This document shows, in pieces, positions 16,605-24,406 of a stretch of DNA of 64,000 nt. The notes beneath the pieces were generated by a model. It searched no databases. It saw only the letters and a program-made list of their open reading frames with translations, and had not been told where the DNA came from. Position 1 is the first letter of the stretch. Each line of letters begins with the position of its first letter. The stretch spans positions 62,001 to 126,000 of the forward strand of contig JBMNGO010000001.1 in the NCBI GenBank assembly GCA_050949885.1, written 5' to 3'. This DNA comes from JBMNGO01 sp050949885 (GTDB lineage: Bacteria > Bacillota > Syntrophomonadia > Syntrophomonadales > Syntrophomonadaceae). The position numbers and the translations under genes are program-made.

Positions 16605-17696
16605 TTGCAAGAGATGAAGAACGTTTTGGCGACTAAACGGGGAATAATAGCGGTCGGTATTGCAATTGGCATTTTGGCTTCATTGTTGCAATTTTGGGGG
16701 AACCCAGCAAACATGGGTATTTGCGTAGCCTGCTTTCTACGTGATATTACAGGAGCACTCGGTTTGCATAGAGCTCCTGTGGTGCAATATATGCGTCCAG
16801 AGATCATAGGTTTTGTTTTGGGGTCTTTCATTTCGGCCTATGCTTCTAAAGAATTCAGACCACGGCTCGGGTCTGCACCTATTGTTAGATTCATTCTTGG
16901 TTTCTTTGCCATCATTGGAGCTCTTATTTTCCTTGGCTGTCCATGGCGCGCATTGCTTCGCCTGGCTGGTGGCGACTTCAATGCTATTTTGGGGTTGATG
17001 GGCCTTGCTGCAGGCATCTGGATTGGAACTATGTTTCTCAAGTCCGGGTATAGTTTAGGATCAAGCCACAAGACTTACACATCAGCGGGTTGGATTTTCC
17101 CAATGATAATCTTAACTTTATTAATTATAATGCTCTTTAATCCAATGATCGCAGGTGAAAGTAAAAGTGGTATTATCTTTTACAGTTCGGAAGGGCCAGG
17201 ATCCTTACACGCACCTTTAATTATCTCTCTAGCTGTAGGTCTTGTAATCGGTGTTTTAGCACAAAGGAGCCGCTTTTGTACCATGGGAGCCATTCGTGAC
17301 CTGATTTTATTCAAGCAGACCCACCTTTTCGTGGGGCTAGTAAGCCTGACGGTTGCCGCCTTTGTCACGAATTTAGCGCTAGATCAGTTCAACCCCGGAT
17401 TTGCAGGTCAGCCTGTAGCGCACACTATGCATATCTGGAACTTTGGCGGTATGGTCCTTGCAGGATTAGCTTTTACCCTTGCCGGTGGCTGCCCCGGTCG
17501 TCAACTCTTCTTATCAGGAGAAGGTGATGGAGATGCCTCAGTATTTATCATAGGAATGATTGTTGGCGCTGCTTTTGCCCATAACTTTGGACTAGCTAGT
17601 TCTGGTGCCGGAGCTACAACAGCGGGCATAATTGCACTCTTTGCTGGTTTAATATCCTGTCTCCTAATCGGATTTACAATGAGAGAAAATATATAG
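16605..17696 (+). CDS. yedE: YedE/YeeE family sulfur or selenium compound transporter
   Basis: A 363-residue polytopic membrane protein of the YeeE/YedE (TsuA-like) family. Conserved cysteine motifs line two pseudo-repeats: LGCPWRALLRLAGGDFNA, RSRFCTMGAIRD and GGCPGRQLFLSGEGDGDA. TsuA carries thiosulfate through such cysteines; YedE linked to selenium genes is proposed to import a selenium compound. About ten hydrophobic helices are visible. The start is uncertain: TTG 16605 or ATG 16614, with AAGGGG upstream serving either. tusA follows after 13 bases, and a DUF3343 relic after that supports the selenium variant. Regulation is probably by the divergent LysR. Confidence 0.85.
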   Translation: MQEMKNVLATKRGIIAVGIAIGILASLLQFWGNPANMGICVACFLRDITGALGLHRAPVVQYMRPEIIGFVLGSFISAYASKEFRPRLGSAPIVRFILGFFAIIGALIFLGCPWRALLRLAGGDFNAILGLMGLAAGIWIGTMFLKSGYSLGSSHKTYTSAGWIFPMIILTLLIIMLFNPMIAGESKSGIIFYSSEGPGSLHAPLIISLAVGLVIGVLAQRSRFCTMGAIRDLILFKQTHLFVGLVSLTVAAFVTNLALDQFNPGFAGQPVAHTMHIWNFGGMVLAGLAFTLAGGCPGRQLFLSGEGDGDASVFIIGMIVGAAFAHNFGLASSGAGATTAGIIALFAGLISCLLIGFTMRENI

Positions 17697-17709
17697 GAGG
17701 GATTTAGAT

Positions 17710-17928
17710 ATGAGTAATATTGTTGATGCTAAAGGGCTTTCATGTCCTCAGCCGGTTATATTAACCTTAAACGCAATAAAAAAAGCGGCCGATGGTGAGC
17801 TGATTATTCTGGTCGATACGGACACAGCAAAGGAAAATGTAATCCGCACCACTGAATCCCAGGGTTGGAAGGCAGTAGATATTAAACCAGAAAACGATGG
17901 GTACAAGATTACTTTAAGGAAGGGATAA
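17710..17928 (+). CDS. TusA/SirA/YedF-type sulfur carrier protein
   Basis: A 72-residue TusA-fold protein. The N-terminal DAKGLSCPQPVILT contains the CPxP motif whose cysteine carries sulfur (or selenium) as a persulfide or perselenide. The single-domain length fits TusA or TsuB rather than the longer two-domain YedF. It starts 13 bases after yedE behind GGAGGG, so it is co-translated with the transporter as in TsuA-TsuB pairs. A strong hairpin follows. Confidence 0.9.
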   Translation: MSNIVDAKGLSCPQPVILTLNAIKKAADGELIILVDTDTAKENVIRTTESQGWKAVDIKPENDGYKITLRKG

Positions 17929-17955
17929 CCAAATGTATAGGTTTTCAGTAAAAAA

Positions 17956-17996
17956 ACCTCGGACCTGATTCAAAAAAACAGGTTCGAGGTAAACTT
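17956..17996 (+). terminator. terminator after the yedE-tusA operon
   Basis: A 12-bp stem with one G.U pair (ACCTCGGACCTG with CAGGTTCGAGGT) and an A-rich 11-base loop, starting about 28 bases after the tusA stop. The tail AAACTTGTTTT is moderately U-rich. Confidence 0.65.
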
Positions 17997-18096
17997 GTTT
18001 TGGCAAACGCTACCGAAGTAATTAGAGCGGAAATCGTATTAAAAGCTAAGGGATCGGAGATAAAGGGGTTGGGAGCCCCACATAAAGAACGGTTGC
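17994..18096 (+). pseudogene. relic of a DUF3343 (putative Se/S carrier) gene
   Basis: In frame from 17994 the translation reads VLANATEVIRAEIVLKAKG then SEIKGLGAPHKERLQ. This resembles the N-terminal half of DUF3343 proteins, which have (F/V)-x-(S/N)-T-T-E-A-x-x-A-E-K-x-L-K-x-x-G followed by a strand, a proline segment and then the Cys-containing helix. The start codon and ribosome-binding site are missing (the tusA terminator sits there), and the part after LQ loses similarity and ends at 18167. DUF3343 genes typically neighbour yedE/yedF in selenium-using anaerobes, which strengthens the reading. It is inferred by eye. Confidence 0.5.
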
Positions 18097-18163
18097 AACC
18101 TAGTAAAAGAATTTCCATTAATAGAAGAATTGCATTATTTATTTTTTGTTATTATGGACCTTT

Positions 18164-19492
18164 TTAAAACTTGGCCAAATACTCTTTTATTTCCCAATCA
18201 TAAACTCGGGAACTGTATTCCTCCCATTCCTTTTTTTTAGCCCGAACAAACCGGGAATAAATATGGTCACCTAATGCTTCCTGAATAATTTTATCCTGCT
18301 CCAGTTCCTTAATGGCTTCATACAGGTTCTCCGGCAGAGACTCGATATTATTGGTTATTCTGGTCTCCAAATCCATGTGGTAAATATTTTCTTCCACCGG
18401 TTCAGGAGGAATCATTCCCTTTTTGATCCCTTCCAGCCCTGCTTTGAGAACTACCGCCAATCCCAGGTAGGGATTACAGGTGGGATCAGGGCTTCTCAAT
18501 TCTATGCGGGTTCCCACTCCCCGGCGAGCCGGAATACGGATCAAGGGACTCCGGTTTCGGTAAGACCAGGCAATGTATACGGGAGCTTCATAGCCGGCTA
18601 CTAGCCGCTTATAGGAATTTACCGTAGGACTGGTAATAGCTGAGAATCCCCTGGCATGTTTAAGCACACCAGCGATAAAATTTTTACAATCACTGCTGAG
18701 TCCATCAGGTGATTGGGGATCATAAAACATATTAGAACCATTTTTAAAGAGAGATATATGCAGGTGCATTCCCGAACCAGCAATGCCGTAAATAGGCTTG
18801 GGCATAAAAGTAGCGTGTAAACCATGTCTTTGGGCAACCGTCCTTACGACAATACGGAAAGTAACAATATTGTCGGCAGTTGTTAATGCTTCCGCATATT
18901 TAAAATCTATTTCATGCTGTCCGGGAGCCGACTCATGATGGGCAGCCTCCACTTCAAAGCCCATGGCCTGCAGGGTTTCCACCATATCCCGGCGCGCTTC
19001 CTCTCCCCGGTCAACCGGTGGTAAATCAAAGTAACTGGCCTGATCATTGGTTTGCAGAGTGGGTTGTCCTTTTTCATCCAGATTGAATAAAAAGAACTCG
19101 GGTTCAGGCCCGACATACATGGTATAACCCATTTGGGCAGCTTCTTGCAGGACTTTCTTTAACGCATAGCGAGGTGAACCAGTAAAAGGTTTACTATCAG
19201 CATCATGAATATCGCAAATTAACCGGGCAGTCTTGCTGTTAGACACAGTATTGGTCCAGGGCAAAACCAAAAAGGTATCGAAATCAGGTTTCAGGTACAT
19301 ATCGGATTCTTCAATACGTACAAACCCTTCTATTGAAGACCCGTCAAACATCAATTCCCCGTCCAGAGCCTTCTCCAGTTGTTCCACAGGTATGAAAATG
19401 CTCTTCAATACTCCTAAAATATCTGTAATCTGCAGTCTAATAAACCTGACGTTTTCGTCCCTTACTGTCCGTAAAATATCCTCTCTGTCCAC
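18164..19492 (-). CDS. glnA: glutamine synthetase type I
   Basis: ATP-dependent amidation of glutamate; central nitrogen assimilation enzyme. The 442-residue length and motifs are of the short GSI-alpha type: FDGSSIEGFVRIEESDMYL near the N-terminus, GPEPEFFLF, HHESAPGQHEID, NSYKRLVAGYEAPVY, and the arginine-flap region NRSPLIRIP. There is no adenylylation loop tyrosine region of the GSI-beta type. The GTG at 19492 is chosen because GGAGGGGGA lies 6 bases before it and the product then starts M-D-R-E-D-I; the ATG at 19507 lacks a ribosome-binding site. In Bacillus glnA follows glnR and ynbB; here ynbB and DUF456 lie upstream but no glnR is present. Confidence 0.95.
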   Translation of the reverse strand: MDREDILRTVRDENVRFIRLQITDILGVLKSIFIPVEQLEKALDGELMFDGSSIEGFVRIEESDMYLKPDFDTFLVLPWTNTVSNSKTARLICDIHDADSKPFTGSPRYALKKVLQEAAQMGYTMYVGPEPEFFLFNLDEKGQPTLQTNDQASYFDLPPVDRGEEARRDMVETLQAMGFEVEAAHHESAPGQHEIDFKYAEALTTADNIVTFRIVVRTVAQRHGLHATFMPKPIYGIAGSGMHLHISLFKNGSNMFYDPQSPDGLSSDCKNFIAGVLKHARGFSAITSPTVNSYKRLVAGYEAPVYIAWSYRNRSPLIRIPARRGVGTRIELRSPDPTCNPYLGLAVVLKAGLEGIKKGMIPPEPVEENIYHMDLETRITNNIESLPENLYEAIKELEQDKIIQEALGDHIYSRFVRAKKKEWEEYSSRVYDWEIKEYLAKF

Positions 19493-19569
19493 AGCGTCCC
19501 CCTCCATGCATTTGAAAGTGCCATTGAATTAATATGGGTCATTTTAACATATAATTCTTTCACGGTACA

Positions 19570-20049
19570 CTAAAACAAAAAAATAATAAAAGATAAAGCC
19601 ATGCCAATAGCCAGAATTAGTTTAAAAACCATACCGGATAGAAGACCCACAACAGTACCAACCCCGACCTTAAAAGCTTTCTCAATATCCTGTAATTCCA
19701 GGAATTCTCCTATTATTGCTCCTAACCAGGGACCCAGCAGAATGCCCAAGGGCGGAAAAAAGAATAGTCCGATAAACGTTCCCAAAACGGCTCCCCACAT
19801 CCCTTTTTTGCTGGAACCGAAGTATTTGGCGCCAAAAACCGTTGCTAGATAATCAATAATAATGGCCAGTACCGTGAATCCTGCCAGTACCAAAAGATAT
19901 TTCCACGTAATAACATTAAAGCCTTCATACCATCCATAAAAAGCTATTGATAAGAATACCAGAGGTACACCTGGCAATATGGGAACAAAAGTACCTGCGA
20001 TTCCTAACAGGATAAAAAATATGGTCACCACAATAACCAATGATTCCAT
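19570..20049 (-). CDS. DUF456 family membrane protein
   Basis: A 159-residue, very hydrophobic protein with four to five transmembrane helices. The pattern GIAGTFVPILPGVPLVFLSI, then GWYEGF and the glycine-rich IGLFFFPPLGILLGPWLGA stretch are DUF456 hallmarks; the latter resembles glycine-zipper repeats. The function of the family is unknown. It starts directly after the ynbB stop (no gap), so it is translated as part of the same operon. Confidence 0.85.
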   Translation of the reverse strand: MESLVIVVTIFFILLGIAGTFVPILPGVPLVFLSIAFYGWYEGFNVITWKYLLVLAGFTVLAIIIDYLATVFGAKYFGSSKKGMWGAVLGTFIGLFFFPPLGILLGPWLGAIIGEFLELQDIEKAFKVGVGTVVGLLSGMVFKLILAIGMALSFIIFLF

Positions 20050-21285
20050 TTAGTACCCCCCTGATCTAAAGTAATCTATCAGGTGGTGCAAAACCAGCCG
20101 AATATGTTCATAAGTCAGGCCGCCCTGCCAAAATGCACAAAAGGGAGCTCTTAAGGGTGCATCACAGGATAATTCGATAGAAGAACCCTGAACAAAAGTT
20201 CCTGCTGCCATTACTACAGGATCGGCATATCCGGGTAATCTTGCAAATTCCAATTTCACATCACTATCAACCGGGGAACAGTGTTGCACAATCTGGCAGA
20301 ATTGGGTTACCATTTCTGGGTTGTCCAACTTAATAGCCTGGACAATGTCTCCCCTTTCTTCATTAAACCGGGGATATACTTCAAACCCCAGCTGTTCGAA
20401 AATATAGGCAACCAAAACAGCTCCCTTCAGAGCCTGCAAGACAGTATGGGGAGCCAGGAAAAACCCCTGATAGTAAGCTCGTTTATTACCCAGGCTGGCA
20501 CCCAGTTCCTTTCCTAGTCCTGGAGCGGTCAAGTAATAGGATACTTCCTCAACCAGGTCCTTGCGGCCCACAATATAACCGCCCGAAGGAGCCAGACCCC
20601 CTCCGGGGTTTTTGATCAAAGAGCCAGCCACCAAGTGGGCACCACAAGAAGACGGTTCAATAATATCACAGAATTCTCCGTAGCAGTTATCCACAAACAC
20701 TATTATAGAGGGGTTTACTGCGCGTACCGTTTTTACTATGGCAGCTATTTGTGCCACCGTTAAAGCCGGCCGCAGAGTATAACCCCGGGATCGTTGAATT
20801 ATAACCATTTTAGTTCGAGAGCTCAGTGCCTGGGATAAAGCAGCTAAATCAGGCTCGGTTCCTGATATTAAGGGAATTTCGCAATAATCGATGCCCCTTT
20901 CCACTAGGGAATGGCCAGGAACCTGGTTACCTTTAATTATATTAGCAAGAGTATCATAAGGCGGCCCTGAAGCTGAAATAAGCTGATCTCCACTCTTTAA
21001 CAGGGAACAAAGACAAGCCGATATGGCATGGGTACCCGAGACAATCTGCGGACGGACCAACCCTGCTTCCGCATCAAAAGTCTGGGCAAATATATTCTCC
21101 AATAAATCTCTGCCGGTATCTGAATATCCGTAACCTGAGGATGGAGAAAAGTGTAATTCCCTTACCCGGTTATCCTTAAAAGCCTGCAATACTTTGGACT
21201 GATTTATAAAGGCTCTTTCTCCCATGGCATTGAATAAAGGAATCAGATATTTTTCAGCATCCCGGATCATTTGTATTGCTTCCAA
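20050..21285 (-). CDS. ynbB: YnbB-type PLP enzyme, aluminium-resistance/methionine gamma-lyase-like
   Basis: A 411-residue fold-type I PLP enzyme of the family annotated aluminium resistance protein (COG4100). It shows HFSPSSGYGYSDTGRDLLENI at the start, VRPQIVSGTHAISACL, FVDNCYGEF with the PLP-Asp, and SLIKNPGGGLAPSGGYIVG with the Schiff-base lysine. The biochemical reaction is not established; cysteine or methionine lyase activity is inferred from the fold. It sits between spoVK-like and DUF456/glnA, the same order as in Bacillus except that hflX (ynbA) is missing. It follows the spoVK-like gene by 21 bases. Confidence 0.88.
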   Translation of the reverse strand: MEAIQMIRDAEKYLIPLFNAMGERAFINQSKVLQAFKDNRVRELHFSPSSGYGYSDTGRDLLENIFAQTFDAEAGLVRPQIVSGTHAISACLCSLLKSGDQLISASGPPYDTLANIIKGNQVPGHSLVERGIDYCEIPLISGTEPDLAALSQALSSRTKMVIIQRSRGYTLRPALTVAQIAAIVKTVRAVNPSIIVFVDNCYGEFCDIIEPSSCGAHLVAGSLIKNPGGGLAPSGGYIVGRKDLVEEVSYYLTAPGLGKELGASLGNKRAYYQGFFLAPHTVLQALKGAVLVAYIFEQLGFEVYPRFNEERGDIVQAIKLDNPEMVTQFCQIVQHCSPVDSDVKLEFARLPGYADPVVMAAGTFVQGSSIELSCDAPLRAPFCAFWQGGLTYEHIRLVLHHLIDYFRSGGY

Positions 21286-21306
21286 CAGGTTCCACCACTT
21301 TCCGTA

Positions 21307-22221
21307 TCAGTTTTTTATTTCGCTGGGATCAGGCAAATCAATATCCTCAATAGTCACCAGGCTTTTTCGGGAATGGCGTTCAAAATCTACAATACGCAGA
21401 GCCTGCAGCCTGATGGACTTTTCCACCAGATTTCTTACATACCGGGCATTCCCGCTGTAGGGATGGCGACCGTTAGCAAATTCATTTAAATTCTGTTTTA
21501 GTCTCCACCTGCACCTGCTACTTAATTCATAATCTCTTTCTTCATACATCTGCAGGGCTATCTGAAAGAGATCTTCGGCATCATAGTCGGGGAAATCAAT
21601 ATGAATGGGAAAGCGGGATCTTAAACCCGGGTTAGATCGCAAAAACCGCTCCATTTCGCCTGGATATCCAGCTAGAATAACAATCAGATTTTCCCTGGAA
21701 TCTTCCATGGCCTTCACCAAAGCAGAAATGGCCTCTTGCCCAAAATCCTTTTCTCCTCCCTGAGCTAAGCTGTATGCTTCATCAATAAACAGGACTCCCC
21801 CCAGGGACTTTTTTATTATTTCTTTGGTTTTTTGAGCCGTATGGCCAATATATTCCCCCACCAGATCAGCTCTTTCCGCCTCCACCAGATGGCCTTTGCT
21901 CAAAATTTCCAGGTCTTTGAATATTTTCCCCAGAATTCTTGCTACCGTGGTCTTTCCGGTTCCCGGATTTCCCTTAAAAATCATATGAAGTGATGTGCTG
22001 CAGGCTTTCAGATGGGCTTCTGATCTTTTATTCTGAATCATAGAAAAAGCTATGACTTCAGCCAGGTTTTTCTTAACTTCTGTTAGACCAATAAGTCTTT
22101 CTAGTTCCTGTATGGATTCTCTCCTGGGCAGGCCAACTTTAGGTTTATTTATCTGGTCCTGTAAGCGGGATTTTCCGAGATTCTCGCTGTACTTCATGGA
22201 AATATCCAAACCAATCACCAC
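21307..22221 (-). CDS. spoVK: AAA ATPase, SpoVK (stage V sporulation protein K)/CbxX family
   Basis: A 304-residue CbbX/SpoVK-type AAA+ ATPase. Walker A is GNPGTGKTT, Walker B is GVLFIDEAYSL; the sensor region is LIVILAGYPGEMERFL and an arginine-finger segment NPGLRSRFP follows. SpoVK is needed for late spore maturation in Bacillus; its substrate is unknown. The gene stands in the conserved hfq-spoVK-ynbB-glnA order. The start is uncertain: GTG 22221 has a weak ribosome-binding site and an in-frame ATG lies at 22197. Confidence 0.88.
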   Translation of the reverse strand: MVIGLDISMKYSENLGKSRLQDQINKPKVGLPRRESIQELERLIGLTEVKKNLAEVIAFSMIQNKRSEAHLKACSTSLHMIFKGNPGTGKTTVARILGKIFKDLEILSKGHLVEAERADLVGEYIGHTAQKTKEIIKKSLGGVLFIDEAYSLAQGGEKDFGQEAISALVKAMEDSRENLIVILAGYPGEMERFLRSNPGLRSRFPIHIDFPDYDAEDLFQIALQMYEERDYELSSRCRWRLKQNLNEFANGRHPYSGNARYVRNLVEKSIRLQALRIVDFERHSRKSLVTIEDIDLPDPSEIKN

Positions 22222-22374
22222 TCATTAATATTCTTGGTTATTATATGATAAACAGACAAAAGTGGTGATACTGTTTGGATAAGGTTTTAGGGGTTTACCG
22301 GGCAAATCCTGCCAATGGATTATTCTACTGTAAGACCAGTGGGATAAGTAAAAATTAGAGGCTATTTTATCAGT

Positions 22375-22626
22375 CTATTCCGTGTCTGCCCTGTTATCCA
22401 GGCTAATTATGTTAATTGGCCTTATTGGAGCTATGGTAGAAATAGCATGTTTGTATACCAGTTGCTGGCGCTGCTCCATTTCAACTATGACAGTAAAATT
22501 GTCAAATCCCTTTACGATTCCTTTTATCTGAAAACCATTGACTAAATAAATGGTAACAGGTGCTTTATCTTTTCTTACCTGGTTTAAAAATGCATCCTGC
22601 AGATTAAGCTGGCTTTTTCCCGTCAA
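22375..22626 (-). CDS. hfq: RNA chaperone Hfq
   Basis: An 83-residue Sm-like hexameric RNA-binding protein. The Sm1 motif reads [20 protein letters not shown] and Sm2 ends in YKHAISTI, the Y/F-K-H-A signature of the proximal RNA face; [15 protein letters not shown] is the N-terminal helix with Gln8-type U-binding. The C-terminal tail after IAPIRPIN is short. The TTG start at 22626 is supported by AAAGGGTG with 7-base spacing and is the only in-frame start before the conserved helix. It follows miaA directly, the usual arrangement. Confidence 0.95.
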   Translation of the reverse strand: MTGKSQLNLQDAFLNQVRKDKAPVTIYLVNGFQIKGIVKGFDNFTVIVEMEQRQQLVYKHAISTIAPIRPINIISLDNRADTE

Positions 22627-22670
22627 GTTTAAACACCCTTTCTGATTAATTCAGCATCCACCTATACTTT

Positions 22671-23609
22671 CTACATTCCGCCGAATTGTCCTTCAATATA
22701 ATCCGAAATTTTTTCTACCATCTCGCTTTCAGAATATTGGGTGGCATCTACCCACCAAATATTAGGGTCTTTTTTAAACCAGGTTAACTGTCTTTTGGCA
22801 TACCGCCTGGTTTCTCTTTTGATTTCCCCTACCATCCCTTCCCAAGTGAGAAAACCTTTGAGATATCCATAAACCTGTTTATAGCCCAAGGCTTGCAGAG
22901 GGTTATGAGATAAATCATACCCTTTTTCCATTAGCATTTTCACTTCATCAATTAAACCATCAGTAATCATTTGTTCAACCCTCAGGTTAATCCTGTCATA
23001 CAGCTGTTCCCGATCCATACACAACCCCACGGCAGCAACTTTATAATCCTTATGATCTTTTTCCTGCTGCAGGGAAAAAGGCTGCCCGGTCAGCTCATAT
23101 ACTTCCAAGGCCCGGACTATTCTTTTTTGATCATTGGAGCTTATTATACCGGCATAGCCAGGATCAACTTTTTGCAGGTACTGGTAAGCCCATTCCAGGC
23201 CTTGTTCAGCAATCCTTTGGTTCCATTTTTCCCTAACCGGCTTGTGTGACTGTAAAGGGAAAAACTTATAATTATCAACTACCGATTGATAGTATAATCC
23301 TGTTCCCCCCACCATAATTGGCAACTTACCCCGGGCATTTAAGTCAGCCACAAGTTTTCTGGCCTCACGCTGATAGTCGGCTACACTAAATTCCTGATCA
23401 ATATCCAAAAAATCGATTAAATGGTGGGGTACCAGAGTACGGTCTGCCATGGAGGCTTTAGCTGTACCAATATCCATTCCCCGATATATCTGCATGGAGT
23501 CGCAGGAAATTATTTCCCCGTTTAGTTTCAAGGCTACTTTTATCGATATATTAGTTTTCCCTACAGCGGTAGGACCAACAATGGCCGCCAGCTTATACAT
23601 CCCCGTCAT
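22671..23609 (-). CDS. miaA: tRNA dimethylallyltransferase (MiaA)
   Basis: Transfers the dimethylallyl group to A37 of UNN-reading tRNAs, the substrate for MiaB encoded 10 kb upstream in the same gene cluster. 312 residues; the P-loop GPTAVGKT (residues 12-19), SCDSMQIYRGMDIGTAK, HHLIDFLDID, and GTGLYYQSVV are diagnostic. The ATG at 23609 overlaps the stop of the methyltransferase gene (ATGA), indicating translational coupling; an internal ATG at 23600 is a less likely start. Confidence 0.97.
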   Translation of the reverse strand: MTGMYKLAAIVGPTAVGKTNISIKVALKLNGEIISCDSMQIYRGMDIGTAKASMADRTLVPHHLIDFLDIDQEFSVADYQREARKLVADLNARGKLPIMVGGTGLYYQSVVDNYKFFPLQSHKPVREKWNQRIAEQGLEWAYQYLQKVDPGYAGIISSNDQKRIVRALEVYELTGQPFSLQQEKDHKDYKVAAVGLCMDREQLYDRINLRVEQMITDGLIDEVKMLMEKGYDLSHNPLQALGYKQVYGYLKGFLTWEGMVGEIKRETRRYAKRQLTWFKKDPNIWWVDATQYSESEMVEKISDYIEGQFGGM

Positions 23610-24403
23610 TTCTGCCTTGGCTCCTCAGTTCTTATATCGATTACTCCATAGGCAATCCTTTTATTAGAGCTCACCATTAAATTATTAAACCCCAGCCGCG
23701 CAAATTCTCCTGAATTGACTGTTTCTTTTAAAACCACCCGTTTTCTGGCTACCCTGACTGCTTGCTGCACAGCCTGGGAATTTACCGGAGAATGGTCGGC
23801 CAATGCCCGCAGAGGTGAAATGGCCTGACTCTTTAATTGGGGTTTTCTAAACATGGGATCAAAATACACAATATCAAAGGAGTCCTCCGGCAATTGAGCC
23901 AAATAGTCATTATAGTCCTGGTTTACCACCTCAATGCGTCTGATTGCATCATCCAGCCAGTTCATCCGGGATTTATATAGTTTCATGCCCCATTTTACTA
24001 CACAGGCAACCACTGCCGAAGACTCAAGACCCACAATCCTTCCCTGAGATGCAAAATATGAGGCAACAATAGCATCCGCACCCAACCCCAGGGTACAGTC
24101 AAGTATGTGGTCGGATTCCTGGCAATCAAAGGCCTTTATCATAGGGTCCAGGGCACCAAATTTTCTAAAAGCTGCGATACGGTTTTTAGCCATACTGGGA
24201 TGGAAAAAAAACTTCTCCCCTTCGGTATAAACCACCGGAAAATCACTGTTCCACACAACAATAGCCTCTGCTTCATTTTCCTGGATTAATCGGTGGAGGC
24301 CCTTTTTGCCGCGTTTCACATATTTTATTCCGCTTTCCTGCAGAAAGGCATGGAAACAATTATCAATTATGTCAGATGACTGGGTGGTTGTGGCAATTAT
24401 CAT
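23606..24403 (-). CDS. class I SAM-dependent methyltransferase, RsmJ-like (PF04445 type)
   Basis: A 265-residue Rossmann methyltransferase. Motif I is DCTLGLGADAIVAS, motif II GRIVGLESS, and motif IV VYFDPMFRKPQ resembles the DPMF/Y motif of RsmJ (16S rRNA m2G1516) and the PF04445 family. The N-terminal 70 residues are a THUMP-unlike lead domain typical of the Firmicute members that sit between mutL and miaA. An RNA substrate is inferred. It starts 4 bases after the mutL stop and overlaps miaA, so it is part of a mutL-methyltransferase-miaA-hfq transcript. Confidence 0.75.
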   Translation of the reverse strand: MIIATTTQSSDIIDNCFHAFLQESGIKYVKRGKKGLHRLIQENEAEAIVVWNSDFPVVYTEGEKFFFHPSMAKNRIAAFRKFGALDPMIKAFDCQESDHILDCTLGLGADAIVASYFASQGRIVGLESSAVVACVVKWGMKLYKSRMNWLDDAIRRIEVVNQDYNDYLAQLPEDSFDIVYFDPMFRKPQLKSQAISPLRALADHSPVNSQAVQQAVRVARKRVVLKETVNSGEFARLGFNNLMVSSNKRIAYGVIDIRTEEPRQK

Positions 24404-24406
24404 AAA

